From Cypionkella psychrotolerans (GTDB taxonomy: Bacteria; Pseudomonadota; Alphaproteobacteria; Rhodobacterales; Rhodobacteraceae): 64,000 bases of DNA. The notes beneath the pieces were generated by a model. That model did not search any database. It worked only from the letters and a program-made list of their open reading frames with translations, and had not been told where the DNA came from. Made by a program: the position numbers and the translations under genes. Position 1 is the stretch's first letter. Each line of letters starts with the position of its first letter. Positions 53,826-62,701 of this stretch are shown piece after piece. The DNA lies in NCBI RefSeq assembly GCF_001294535.1, contig NZ_LGIC01000087.1, positions 1 to 64,000 of the forward strand, given 5' to 3'.

Positions 53826-53901
53826 CGGGGCCTCCGGGCAGCTTTATAAGGGGATAAGGCGCTTTAGACCGGGGAGGTGGAAAGGGCAAGCATGGGGTGC
53901 G

Positions 53902-53975
53902 TGTCCACGCGTGGCGGTGAATCGGCATTATAAGAAATCAATGGGTTAGCAGGGGAGTGTTCAAGATTTGTTAAC
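53902..53975 (+). promoter_or_regulatory. Composite intergenic element, copy C
   Basis: TGTCCACGCGTGG (53902-53914, right arm decayed to GCGG), ATCAATGGGTTAG (ATCAA at 53937) and TTAACC (53971). The spacing (19 and 53 bases from the palindrome end) matches copies A and B. It precedes the CDGSH gene start by about 86 bp. Confidence 0.55.
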
Positions 53976-54060
53976 CAGGAGTCGCGGTGCCAAGCCGATA
54001 GCCAGAGCGTGCCGGTTGTGGCAAACTGTGGCCAGCCTACTTGCCAAAACGGAGGATATC

Positions 54061-54699
54061 ATGGTCGAAACGGTTCAAGGGCGCGAGGTGACGATTGTGT
54101 TTGACGGCAAACGCTGCGTGCATTCGCGCAACTGCGTGTTGAGCCATCCCGAGGTGTTTGTGCCGAATGTGCAGGGCGAGTGGATTTATCCCGATGCAGC
54201 CTCGGCGGCAGAGGTTATTCGGCTTGGGCAGAATTGCCCTTCGGGGGCGATCCGGGTGCTGCGCAATGACGCGGCGGTGGGGTCTGATGCGCCGCCGGTG
54301 GTGAACACGCTGCGGGTGCGCGAAAATGGGCCGTTGGCGTTGGAGGCTTCGATCTTGCTGGGCGGTGTGGCGCAGGAGGGTCCGCGCGCCACCTTGTGCC
54401 GCTGTGGCGCTTCGGCCAACAAGCCGTTTTGCGATGGCAGCCATACGGCGGCGGGGTTTACCGCTACCGGAGAGCCTGCGGTGAAGGAATCGGCCGCTTT
54501 GGCGCTGCGCGATGGGGTTGTGGATGTGCAGCCTATGCCGAACGGGCCGCTGAAAGTTGTGGGCAATCTGGAGGTGGTGTCGGGCACCGGGCATACGGTG
54601 AACCGGGTGACACAGGCGTTTTTGTGCCGCTGCGGCCATTCGGCGAACAAGCCCTATTGCGACGGCAGCCATAAGGCGGCGGGGTTTGTGGCGGAGTAG
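54061..54699 (+). CDS. CDGSH iron-sulfur protein with a 4Fe-4S-type (Fer4_19) N-domain
   Basis: A 212-residue protein. Residues 1-75 form a divergent ferredoxin-like domain (GKRCVHSRNCVLSHPEVF, then NCPSGAIRVL); two CDGSH zinc-finger-type 2Fe-2S motifs follow, CRCGASANKPFCDGSHTAAGF and CRCGHSANKPYCDGSHKAAGF (each shown in parts: CRCG..NKPFCDGSH and CRCG..NKPYCDGSH). Cys3-His1 ligation is intact in both. A redox or cluster-transfer role is inferred. It converges on dddP across a long hairpin. Confidence 0.92.
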   Translation: MVETVQGREVTIVFDGKRCVHSRNCVLSHPEVFVPNVQGEWIYPDAASAAEVIRLGQNCPSGAIRVLRNDAAVGSDAPPVVNTLRVRENGPLALEASILLGGVAQEGPRATLCRCGASANKPFCDGSHTAAGFTATGEPAVKESAALALRDGVVDVQPMPNGPLKVVGNLEVVSGTGHTVNRVTQAFLCRCGHSANKPYCDGSHKAAGFVAE

Positions 54700-54737
54700 G
54701 TTTTTTCACGCAGCGGCGCGGATGGCTGGACCGGCGT

Positions 54738-54823
54738 AGCCTCCGGCTGGGATATTTTAGACCAATGTGAAATGATTGACGCTCTGCAAATTCACATTGG
54801 CTTAAATATCCCCGCCGGAGGCT
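54738..54823. terminator. Long imperfect hairpin between convergent genes
   Basis: AGCCTCCGGC..GGGATATTT.. CCAATGTGAA on the left pairs with TTCACATTGG..AAATATCCC..GCCGGAGGCT on the right, over about 86 bp. The GCCTCCGGC-GGGATATTT arm is common after roseobacter genes (recalled). It could act as a two-way terminator. Confidence 0.7.
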
Positions 54824-54848
54824 TCAACTTTGGAGCAATCCGGTCGCC

Positions 54849-56189
54849 TCAGGCTTTTCCCATCAGCCTGGCATCGAACGGATATTTCGTCAGATTCTCA
54901 AATCCCGTCTCGGTGATCAGCACCTGATCTTCCAGCTTAATCGAGAAATCACCGCCTTCGGGGGAAACCAAGGCCTCGACACAGAGCGTCATGCCGGGTT
55001 CAAGCGCAACCTCGAACGCGCCGTCCACATGCGCGTCGGGGTAGGGCACGAAGGGCCATTCATCGCAAAGCCCCACACCGTGCATTTTGCAGGAGTATTT
55101 TTGGCGCTGGTATTGGTCGCCCAAGGTGTGGCCGCCGTGGGTCAGCTCGCGGATGGTGACGCCGGGTTTCAGCATCTGCATATTCTCGTGGATATGGTCC
55201 ATCGCGTGACCCATCGCCGAGATCATCGCATTGGTCGGGCGTTGATCGCCGACCCACCATGTGCGGGAAATGTCGATGCAGATGCCGTAAGAGCCGATCA
55301 GATCGGTGTCAAACGCCACGATTTCATTGTTCGACACGATGCGCGGGCCACATTCTTGGAACCACGGATTGGTGCGGGGGCCCGAGGCGAGCAAGCGCGT
55401 TTCGATCCATTCGCCGCCGCGCCGGATATTGCCCTTGTGCAGTTCGGCCCAGATATCATCTTCCGACATATGCCCAAGTGGTACACCTGTCCGGGTGGCG
55501 GTTTCCATCTCGGCTATGGCGGATTCGCAGGCGTGATGGGCGCATTTCATAGCTAAGATTTCGTCGGGGCCTTTGATGGCGCGGGTGCGCTCGGTGACTT
55601 CCTCGCCCTCCATCACCTCAAAACCTGCACGTTCCAATGCGCGCAAGCCGTTGATCATGATTTTATCGACGGCAAGGCGGCGGTTGGAGCCGGCATGGGC
55701 GCGCATCACCTCGTTGACTTGCGCGGCGAAAGAGGTGGCATCCTCGGCGACTTTATCACCGCAGACATTGTAGAAGAACGACGCACCAGAGCGGAGTTCT
55801 TTGACGAGCGGGTTGAAGTTCACGAGGAAGGGGGCCTGCTTGTACTCCCAGACCACCATATGGCCATCGGCGCAGATCAGGCAGGCACGGAACGGGTTGT
55901 GGCTGTTCCATAGCTGCATGTTGGTGGTGTCGGTGGCGTAGCGGATGTTCAGCGGGTCAAACATCAGGATGCCGCCGTAGTCGCGGGCGTTCAGGCTGGC
56001 GACAAGGCGTTTCCAGCGAAATTCGCGCATGTTCTGCAGGTTCGGAAGCTGCAGGCCCGCCTTGGCCCATTCGCCAAAGGCCAGTTGGGTCGGGCCGATT
56101 TCCACCCGGTCATTGTCATTCGGGGTGCCGTCGCCCAAGCGGTCGCCTCGCGCGGGATCGATTTTGCGGCGGGTTTCGGCGTAGGACAT
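54849..56189 (-). CDS. dddP: DMSP lyase DddP (M24 metallopeptidase fold)
   Basis: A 446-residue enzyme that cleaves dimethylsulfoniopropionate to DMS and acrylate. It has the DddP-specific start RRKIDP and TPNDNDRVEIGPTQLAF, the MFDPLNIRYATDTTNMQLWN motif and a M24 site with Asp294, Asp296, Asp306, His370, Glu405 and Glu420 (FDTDLIGSYGICIDISRTWW; HGVGLCDEWPF; TLCVEALV; KLEDQVLI). These match the iron ligands reported for DddP, offset by one. Near-identity in these segments separates it from ordinary Xaa-Pro peptidases. Start ATG 56189; ATG 56201 also possible. Confidence 0.93.
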   Translation of the reverse strand: MSYAETRRKIDPARGDRLGDGTPNDNDRVEIGPTQLAFGEWAKAGLQLPNLQNMREFRWKRLVASLNARDYGGILMFDPLNIRYATDTTNMQLWNSHNPFRACLICADGHMVVWEYKQAPFLVNFNPLVKELRSGASFFYNVCGDKVAEDATSFAAQVNEVMRAHAGSNRRLAVDKIMINGLRALERAGFEVMEGEEVTERTRAIKGPDEILAMKCAHHACESAIAEMETATRTGVPLGHMSEDDIWAELHKGNIRRGGEWIETRLLASGPRTNPWFQECGPRIVSNNEIVAFDTDLIGSYGICIDISRTWWVGDQRPTNAMISAMGHAMDHIHENMQMLKPGVTIRELTHGGHTLGDQYQRQKYSCKMHGVGLCDEWPFVPYPDAHVDGAFEVALEPGMTLCVEALVSPEGGDFSIKLEDQVLITETGFENLTKYPFDARLMGKA

Positions 56190-56322
56190 GGGGCTCTCCA
56201 AAGCGGGATTGGCTTGGGGGAAGGTGGCAGGTGGCGGGGCCTGGGCTTTGCTGGGCGCGACGCGCGTTGTCGCAAATGGCTGGGGCTTGCGTTTATCGGT
56301 TGGGCGCGGCTAGGTTTGGCCG

Positions 56323-57114
56323 ATGCCGATCTTGAACGCAAAACTGCCGCTGCACCCTTGGCTTGATCCGCGCACCACGCGGTTGCCGGGGATTCAGCCG
56401 ATCACGGATGACAGTTGGATTGAGCCGTGCGACGCTTATGCCGCACAAATGGCGGAGCGGGATCGGCTGATATTGAACTGCCCCGATCTGGTGCATGCTT
56501 TGCCCGAGGCGGCTTTGCCTGCGGCACTGGAATTGTATGACCGGGTGGTCGACAAACTGCGCGGCACGGCGGGGTTTGTGGTTGGCGCGGATTCGGTGCT
56601 GCGCCCGGATGGGGTGCGGGTGAGGCTGGACCGCGCGGCACCGCTGCTGACCTTGGGGCGGTTGGTGCAAGAGGATCTCTGCCTGATGCAGCGGGTCGGC
56701 GAGGAACATGCCCTGACGGCTGCGGTGTTGTGCTTTCCGGCGAGTTGGACGCTGGCGGAAAAGTTGGGGCGCTCGATGTTGGGGATCCATATTCCGGTGG
56801 AGAGTTACACCGAAGACTTGGCGCGCCGCGTGCAGCGATTGTTTGATGCGATCCGACCCGAGCAGCCACTTTGGCGGATGAACTTTCACATCTACGAAAG
56901 CCCTGATTTGTTTCACCCCCGGCGGGAGGCTGATAGGCATCCGAAGGCACGCGAGGGGGCCTATATGCGGGCAGAGCGACAGTGTTTGCTGCGCTTGCCG
57001 CAGACCGAAGCGGTGTTGTTCAGCATCCACACCTATCAGGTGTCACTGCACAGCCTCGCGCCCAGTGACCTTGCGGCCCTGAGCGCCTTGGGGGTGATGC
57101 AGCACGCCAACTAA
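56323..57114 (+). CDS. DUF3445 heme-dependent oxidative N-demethylase-like protein
   Basis: A 263-residue protein matching the DUF3445 family (heme-dependent oxidative N-demethylase subunit, DmoA-like). Markers: HPWLDPRTTRLPGIQPI, RLVQEDLCLMQRVGEEHALT with AAVLCFPASWTLAEKLGRSM, and MNFHIYESPDLFHP. It may take part in breakdown of dimethylamine-type or quaternary amine compounds. It is divergent from dddP by 133 bp. No partner subunits are next to it. Confidence 0.82.
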   Translation: MPILNAKLPLHPWLDPRTTRLPGIQPITDDSWIEPCDAYAAQMAERDRLILNCPDLVHALPEAALPAALELYDRVVDKLRGTAGFVVGADSVLRPDGVRVRLDRAAPLLTLGRLVQEDLCLMQRVGEEHALTAAVLCFPASWTLAEKLGRSMLGIHIPVESYTEDLARRVQRLFDAIRPEQPLWRMNFHIYESPDLFHPRREADRHPKAREGAYMRAERQCLLRLPQTEAVLFSIHTYQVSLHSLAPSDLAALSALGVMQHAN

Positions 57115-57201
57115 AGCGGTTTGCGTTTTATCTGGCGCAGAAGCATCACAACGCGCGCAGGTCTTGGCGGGCATTGTGATTCAAGATAAACACAAACCGC
57201 T
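57115..57201. repeat. Multi-arm imperfect hairpin
   Basis: AGCGGTTTG / CAAACCGCT, TTTATCT / AGATAAA and ATCACAA / TTGTGAT are three nested paired arms separated by bulges, giving an about 87-bp foldback after the DUF3445 gene, with the opposite gene converging. A bidirectional terminator or a small mobile repeat is possible. Confidence 0.6.
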
Positions 57202-57208
57202 CTGGACC

Positions 57209-58039
57209 TTAGCCCATCAGGGCCGAGATCACCGGGCCTTGGAACAGATGTGAGGCGATCCCCGTCGCAACCAGTGCCGCCGAAGTCAGCCGCATATTCT
57301 CGCCGCGCAACACCGAATAGGTCATCATCGCCGCCCCCACTGGCAGCGCCACCATGATCAAAGTGGCGTTCATCGTATGGGCGGCCAAGCGCATTTGCGG
57401 TGAAATCAGATGCGGCGGCGGCAGCTCCTCGGTTGGGTAAAGCGCCATCCGCAGCCGTGAAAGTTCGGGGTCGCGCGGCAAGGGAATATCCGGGCGGTCG
57501 TTGCTGGGCTGGAAGCCGCGCTGATACACCGCGTCAACATTGCCTTCGTCCAGCAGGGTGAAGATCGGATGATCCGAGTCGGCGCGCTGGCTGGATTTCG
57601 GTTGCGCATAGGCCAGTGAATCGATCACCTCGGCAGTGACCGGATGATCACATTCATGCCAGAACACCGCATCCGGGTTCAGCCGCGCCTGCACGCGTTC
57701 CACCAGCCGAGAGCACAAAGCCTCGTGGCGCACCGCTGGATGCCGCCGTTTCGGTGCCGCGTTCAGCCGGGGTGGCAGATGCGACGGCCCGACCGATAGC
57801 GTCAAAGACGCCACCACGCCTGGGCGCGGGTTTTCCGCCGTGGCCAGCACAATCCTTGTACCCGGCATATCGAAACTCGCCAGATCTTCGCAATCCCATG
57901 TCAGCTGGCGATCCTTATCGTGGAACCGCGCCAGCACAGCATCCAGATCAGCCACCAGTCGGGCAAAGTTCAGGTTAGGCGATTGTAGAAACAACAACTC
58001 GGCAATCGTACTGAACTGTATGTCGGGATGAACCTTCAT
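57209..58039 (-). CDS. Protein of unknown function with C-terminal helices
   Basis: A 276-residue protein. Residues 1-230 are soluble, starting MKVHPDIQFSTIAELLFLQS and including FDMPGTRIVLATAENPRPG and DAVFWHECDHPVTAEVIDSL. The last 60 residues have two hydrophobic helices (TMNATLIMVALPVGAAMMTY; RLTSAALVATGIASHLFQGP), so it is probably membrane-bound. It looks conserved-type for the group but I do not recognise it. ATG 58039 is the start. Confidence 0.75.
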   Translation of the reverse strand: MKVHPDIQFSTIAELLFLQSPNLNFARLVADLDAVLARFHDKDRQLTWDCEDLASFDMPGTRIVLATAENPRPGVVASLTLSVGPSHLPPRLNAAPKRRHPAVRHEALCSRLVERVQARLNPDAVFWHECDHPVTAEVIDSLAYAQPKSSQRADSDHPIFTLLDEGNVDAVYQRGFQPSNDRPDIPLPRDPELSRLRMALYPTEELPPPHLISPQMRLAAHTMNATLIMVALPVGAAMMTYSVLRGENMRLTSAALVATGIASHLFQGPVISALMG

Positions 58040-58206
58040 CGCGAAACCTCCATCAGTGGTTGCATAGTGTTGCCCGCAGATTGTGCCTGCATCTGGAAGG
58101 TATTGCGGCGTTTACAAGTTATTAACCGGAAGTTGAGTGCTGTTTCCGCCTTAATTGCTATTCTTACTTTCGGGGCAGGATTGTCCTCGCTTGTACCCGA
58201 AACGCG

Positions 58207-58232
58207 AAAGGCCGCCCAAGGGGGCGGCCTTT
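58207..58232. terminator. Hairpin between glnA and the divergent-side stretch
   Basis: AAAGGCCGCCC / GGGCGGCCTTT, perfect 11-bp stem, four-base loop. On the minus strand it follows glnA by about 22 bp and ends with a CTTTCGCG run; a plausible terminator. Confidence 0.7.
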
Positions 58233-58253
58233 GCGTGCTGTAACCCTTTGGGT

Positions 58254-59666
58254 TTAGCAGGAGTAATACATCTGATACTCGATCGGGTGCGGCGTGTGTT
58301 CGTAGGCGTAAACCTCTTCCCACTTCAGCGCCATATAGGATTCCAGCATCGGACGGGTGAACACGTCGCCCGACAGCAGGAAAGCCATGTCTTTGTCGAG
58401 TGCTTCCAGAGCCTCACGCAAGCTACCGCAAACGGTCGGGATCACGGCGAGTTCTTCGGGCGGCAGATCATAAAGATCTTTGTCCGAAGCGGGGCCCGGG
58501 TCGATCTTGTTGCGGATGCCGTCAAGGCCAGCCATCAACAGGCCCGCGAAGGCCAGATAGGGGTTCGCCGCCGGATCGGGGAAGCGGGCTTCGACACGTT
58601 TGGCTTTCGGCGATTCGGTCCACGGAATACGGACCGCACCCGAGCGGTTGCGGGCAGAGTATGCCAGCAGAACCGGGGCTTCAAAGCCGGGGATCAGGCG
58701 TTTGTAGCTGTTGGTCGATGGGTTGGTCAGCGCGTTCAGGGCTTTGGCATGTTTGATGATGCCACCGATGAACCACAAAGCCTCTTGGCTGAGGTCCGCG
58801 TATTTGTCGCCTGCGAACAGCGGTTTGCCATCCTTCCAGATCGACATGTTGACGTGCATCCCCGAGCCGTTATCGCCCTTCATAGGTTTCGGCATGAAGG
58901 TGACGGTCTTGCCATAAGCGTGCGCCACGTTGTGGATCACATACTTATACTTCTGGATGTTGTCGGCTTGCTCGACCAGACCACCGAAGATCATGCCAAG
59001 TTCGTGCTGACAGGTCGCCACTTCGTGGTGGTGCTTGTCGACACGGATGCCGATGCGCTTCATCGTCGACAGCATCTCGCCGCGCAGGTCTTGCGCCTCA
59101 TCTACCGGGTTGACCGGGAAATAGCCGCCCTTGTGGCCCGCACGGTGGCCGTAGTTGCCGCCTTCGGTCACGGTGTCGGTGTTCCAAGCAGCCGCCTCGG
59201 CGTCGATTTCATAGGAAACCTTGCGAGGCGTAACCGAGTAACGCACGTCATCGAAGATGAAGAATTCAGCTTCGGGACCGAAATAGGCGGTCTCGCCGAT
59301 GCCAGACGACTTCATGAAAGCTTCGGCTTTCTTGGCGATCTGGCGCGGGCAACGATCATAGGCCTCATTCGTATCCGGCTCGACCACGTCGCAATGGATG
59401 CACAGGGTTTTTTCGGCATAGAACGGGTCGATATAGATCGATGTCGCGTCCGGCATCAGTTTCATGTCGGATTGATCAATCGACTTCCAGCCCGCAATCG
59501 ACGAGCCGTCGAACATGAAGCCTTCTTCGAAGAAATCTTCATCCACTAGGTCGGTGACCAAGGTGACGTGCTGAAGTTTGCCTTTGGGATCGGTGAAGCG
59601 GATATCGAGATACTCGATTTCCTCGTCCTTGATCAGTTTCAGAGCTTTCGCAACTGCGCTCATCAT
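58254..59666 (-). CDS. glnA: Glutamine synthetase type I
   Basis: A 470-residue ATP-dependent enzyme joining ammonia to glutamate. Motifs: [70 protein letters not shown] (N-x-G-S-G-M-H), [18 protein letters not shown] and NRSGAVRIP. The adenylylation site Tyr is in [12 protein letters not shown]. Start ATG 59666 or 59663. Sits downstream of glnB with 79 bp between; P-II controls it through adenylylation. Confidence 0.97.
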   Translation of the reverse strand: MMSAVAKALKLIKDEEIEYLDIRFTDPKGKLQHVTLVTDLVDEDFFEEGFMFDGSSIAGWKSIDQSDMKLMPDATSIYIDPFYAEKTLCIHCDVVEPDTNEAYDRCPRQIAKKAEAFMKSSGIGETAYFGPEAEFFIFDDVRYSVTPRKVSYEIDAEAAAWNTDTVTEGGNYGHRAGHKGGYFPVNPVDEAQDLRGEMLSTMKRIGIRVDKHHHEVATCQHELGMIFGGLVEQADNIQKYKYVIHNVAHAYGKTVTFMPKPMKGDNGSGMHVNMSIWKDGKPLFAGDKYADLSQEALWFIGGIIKHAKALNALTNPSTNSYKRLIPGFEAPVLLAYSARNRSGAVRIPWTESPKAKRVEARFPDPAANPYLAFAGLLMAGLDGIRNKIDPGPASDKDLYDLPPEELAVIPTVCGSLREALEALDKDMAFLLSGDVFTRPMLESYMALKWEEVYAYEHTPHPIEYQMYYSC

Positions 59667-59745
59667 GCTGCCTTTCGGGGTTTCGGGTTGAAAGTAGCGG
59701 CAAGGGTTGGCCTGCCGGGTTTTGGTTGTTCAGATCGCGCCGGGG

Positions 59746-60210
<465 letters not shown>

Positions 60211-60268
60211 TTAAAATATAGGCGATATGCGTGATGTGTGGGCGGTTTGTGAACGAAAAGGCGAAGAT

Positions 60269-61846
60269 ATGAGCGAAGTGCTGACGGCGGCGCAGATGAA
60301 GGCGATTGAGGCGGCGGCGATTGCCTCGGGTGCCGTGACCGGGCTGGAGCTGATGGAGCGCGCCGGGGCAGGCGTTGTGGCTGCGGTGCTGGAGGAATGG
60401 CCGGAGATGGCTTCGGGCGGACAAAGGGCGGTGGTGTTGTGCGGGCCGGGCAACAATGGCGGCGACGGATTTGTGGTGGCGCGGCTGTTGGCGGCGCGGG
60501 GGTGGGCGGTGGAGGTGTATCTCTATGGCGATGCGGGGAAGCTGCCTCCGGATGCGCGGGTGAATTATGAGCGATGGGTGGAGGTGGGGGAGGTTGGGTC
60601 GCTCTGCGGCAGCGAAGGCTGGCTCAAGCCAACAGACCTAATCATCGACGCGCTTTTTGGTATCGGCCTTACGCGTCCAATCGTCGGATCTCTCGTAGAA
60701 GACTGGGATACGGTCATGAAAGATCGTGCCGCTTGGTTGACGCCGACAGTCGCGATTGATGTACCATCCGGCTTATGTAGCGACAGTGGCCGCGAAGTGG
60801 GTGACGTTTCATTCCTTGCAGATGTTACGGTGACATTTCAAGCTGCAAAGGTCGGACATTTTTTGGCCAACGGACCTTTGACTGGGCGGCTGGTCATCAA
60901 GAGCATTGGTTTGGATCAATGGGTCGGAAACGCTAAGGATACTGTGCAGCTTGTAAGCGATCCACATCGATACTTTGCAATCGAACTGAATAAATCCGGA
61001 GGGGATCACAAATTCTCCCACGGCCACGCCCTGATCGTCTCGGGCGATCACGGTCATGCCGGGGCGGCGCGGATGGCGGCGCGGGGGGCTTTGCGGATCG
61101 GGGCGGGGCTGGTGACGGTGGCCTCGCCGCCGGGGGCGATGGCCGAGAATGCGGCGCGGCTCGATGCGGTGATGTTGAAGCCGGTGGCAAATGCGGCGGG
61201 GTTGGCTGAGGTTTTGGCGGATGCGCGAATCAATGCGGTGTGTCTGGGGCCGGGGCTGGGGTTGGATGCGCGGGCGGCGGAGGTGGTGCGGGTTGCGCTG
61301 GAAACCTCGAGGCTCCGGCTCAAGGCCGGAGCTACGCAGGGATTGCGGTTGGTGCTGGACGCCGACGCGCTGACCTTGATCTCGCGGGATGCGAAGTTGT
61401 TTGGACTGTTGCATGAGGGCTGCGTGCTGACGCCTCACGCAGGCGAGTTTGCGCGGTTGTTCCCGGATATTGCGGAGAGGTTGGCGGCTCCGGCGGTGAC
61501 GGGTCCGGCCTATTCCAAGGTGGATGCCACCCGCGAGGCTGCGGCGCGGGCGGGATGTGTGGTGCTGTATAAGGGGGCGGATACGGTGATTGCGGCCCCG
61601 GACGGGCGCTGTTCGATTAACGCGGCGGTGTATGAGCGTTCGGCACCTTGGCTTGCCACCGCAGGATCAGGCGATGTGCTGGCAGGGTTTATCACCGGAC
61701 TTCTGGCCCGGGGATTTCAACCGATGCAGGCGGCGGAGACGGCGGCTTGGCTGCATGTCGAATGTGCGCGCAGCTTTGGGCCGGGGTTGATTGCCGAGGA
61801 TCTCCCCGAGGAATTGCCGAAGGTGTTTCGGGCTTTGGGGGTTTAG
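60269..61846 (+). CDS. nnr: Bifunctional NAD(P)H-hydrate epimerase / ADP-dependent dehydratase
   Basis: A 525-residue repair enzyme for hydrated NAD(P)H. The N-terminal YjeF epimerase domain has LCGPGNNGGDGFVVARLLA and DALFGIGLTRPI with IDVPSGL; the C-terminal ribokinase-like domain has HGHALIVSGDHGHAGAARMA, LDADAL, HAGEFARLF, YKGADTVIA and GSGDVLAGFITGLLARG. Bases about 60600-61015 are notably lower in GC than the flanks. A palindromic repeat is inserted in frame at 61311, adding about RLRLKAGATQ. Both domains are otherwise complete. Confidence 0.94.
   Translation: MSEVLTAAQMKAIEAAAIASGAVTGLELMERAGAGVVAAVLEEWPEMASGGQRAVVLCGPGNNGGDGFVVARLLAARGWAVEVYLYGDAGKLPPDARVNYERWVEVGEVGSLCGSEGWLKPTDLIIDALFGIGLTRPIVGSLVEDWDTVMKDRAAWLTPTVAIDVPSGLCSDSGREVGDVSFLADVTVTFQAAKVGHFLANGPLTGRLVIKSIGLDQWVGNAKDTVQLVSDPHRYFAIELNKSGGDHKFSHGHALIVSGDHGHAGAARMAARGALRIGAGLVTVASPPGAMAENAARLDAVMLKPVANAAGLAEVLADARINAVCLGPGLGLDARAAEVVRVALETSRLRLKAGATQGLRLVLDADALTLISRDAKLFGLLHEGCVLTPHAGEFARLFPDIAERLAAPAVTGPAYSKVDATREAAARAGCVVLYKGADTVIAAPDGRCSINAAVYERSAPWLATAGSGDVLAGFITGLLARGFQPMQAAETAAWLHVECARSFGPGLIAEDLPEELPKVFRALGV
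61311..61333 (+). repeat. Palindromic repeat inside nnr
   Basis: GGCTCCGGCTCAAGGCCGGAGCT-like hairpin (stem 61312-61319 with 61325-61332, loop TCAAG) translates in frame within nnr and matches the repeat pair near 39511-39571. It appears as an extra loop relative to other Nnr proteins. Confidence 0.7.
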
Positions 61847-61866
61847 AGCGCCGCTGGCGGCAAGGC

Positions 61867-61908
61867 GATTTTCGCGCGAAAATCGTGTACGGAATTCGCG
61901 CGAATTCC
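61867..61908. repeat. Two CGCGCG-centred 18-bp palindromes
   Basis: GATTTTCGCGCGAAAATC (61867-61884) and GGAATTCGCGCGAATTCC (61891-61908) are perfect palindromes six bases apart. They lie between nnr and the convergent Hint gene and could form a terminator-like cruciform or binding sites. No T-run is seen. Confidence 0.6.
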
Positions 61909-61910
61909 GC

Positions 61911-62390
61911 TCAGGCGGCGACGGGCGCGCTGGTGCAGACGAGTTCCAGATCGCCTGCATAGATCACCACCTCTTCTTCAAAGCGCAGGGTGTAGAGGCG
62001 CAACTCGGGCAGCACCTCGGCCCGGATATACGCGCCATCTACAAGCCGCGCCGCAGGGATCAGCGCAACCTTGGCCCCCGTCAGAGCCTTCGCGCGCCAG
62101 TCGCGGATCAGGATGGGCTGATCTGGGGTGACGATCATATCGTCGGCGGGGCGATCCTTGCCCAGTACGCCTGCAGAGATTCGGATCATGCGGGCGTTTT
62201 GTACGACGCTCACCTCAATCGCCACCAGCTTGCGCGCTCCGGTGCGGGTGATCACCCGGTCGCCGGGGTGCAGGTACTCAACCGGCATCATGCCATCAAG
62301 ACTGAGCACCGGAGTACCGATGGCCAGACCATGATCAAGCCCGGTGTTGGACTTGGCGGCGGTCACTTTGGCGTGGATGGTCATCGGCAA
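61911..62390 (-). CDS. Small Hint-type domain protein without the catalytic Cys
   Basis: A 159-residue protein with the Hint_2 block GTPVLSLDGMMPVEYLHPGD, RVITRTGARKLVAIE, a VTPDQPILIRDWRAK block and LYTLRFEEEVVIYAGDLEL. The expected Cys at the domain start is replaced (AIGTPVL), so self-cleavage is unlikely. It could be a binding or degenerate relative of the Hint protein at 44191. ATG 62390 is the start. Confidence 0.75.
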   Translation of the reverse strand: MPMTIHAKVTAAKSNTGLDHGLAIGTPVLSLDGMMPVEYLHPGDRVITRTGARKLVAIEVSVVQNARMIRISAGVLGKDRPADDMIVTPDQPILIRDWRAKALTGAKVALIPAARLVDGAYIRAEVLPELRLYTLRFEEEVVIYAGDLELVCTSAPVAA

Positions 62391-62592
62391 TCCTCCGGCG
62401 CAGCAGCGCGTGGGGCAAACTTACCGCCAAATGGGGCGAGATTGCGGTCATGCCCTGACTTTTCGGGGAATTTCATCCCAAAAGAGTCTTTCACTTTTCC
62501 TCTCGCTTCCCTCGCGCGGCTTTGTTAGAAGGGCGCGGATTTCAGGGCGCACTTTCGGCCTTCGGGCAGGAATTTGCGCTTTGTTGACATAT

Positions 62593-62677
62593 GCGGGTAT
62601 GGCGAAATTGGCAGACGCACCAGATTTAGGTTCTGGCGCCGCAAGGCGTGGGGGTTCAAGTCCCTCTACCCGCACCA
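62593..62677 (+). tRNA. tRNA-Leu (anticodon UAG)
   Basis: An 85-base tRNA. Acceptor stem GCGGGTA pairs with TACCCGC; the anticodon arm is CCAGA-TTTAGGT-TCTGG with TAG at the anticodon; a long variable arm (class II) and TTCAAGT T-loop follow. CCA is encoded (62675-62677). It lies 24 bp before tig. Confidence 0.95.
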
Positions 62678-62701
62678 AAGGTTGATGAGAAGGACGGACA
62701 C

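Noticed and set aside
58155-59549. 464-codon plus-strand frame opposite glnA
   Set aside because: Shadow of glnA, which carries all GS-I motifs.
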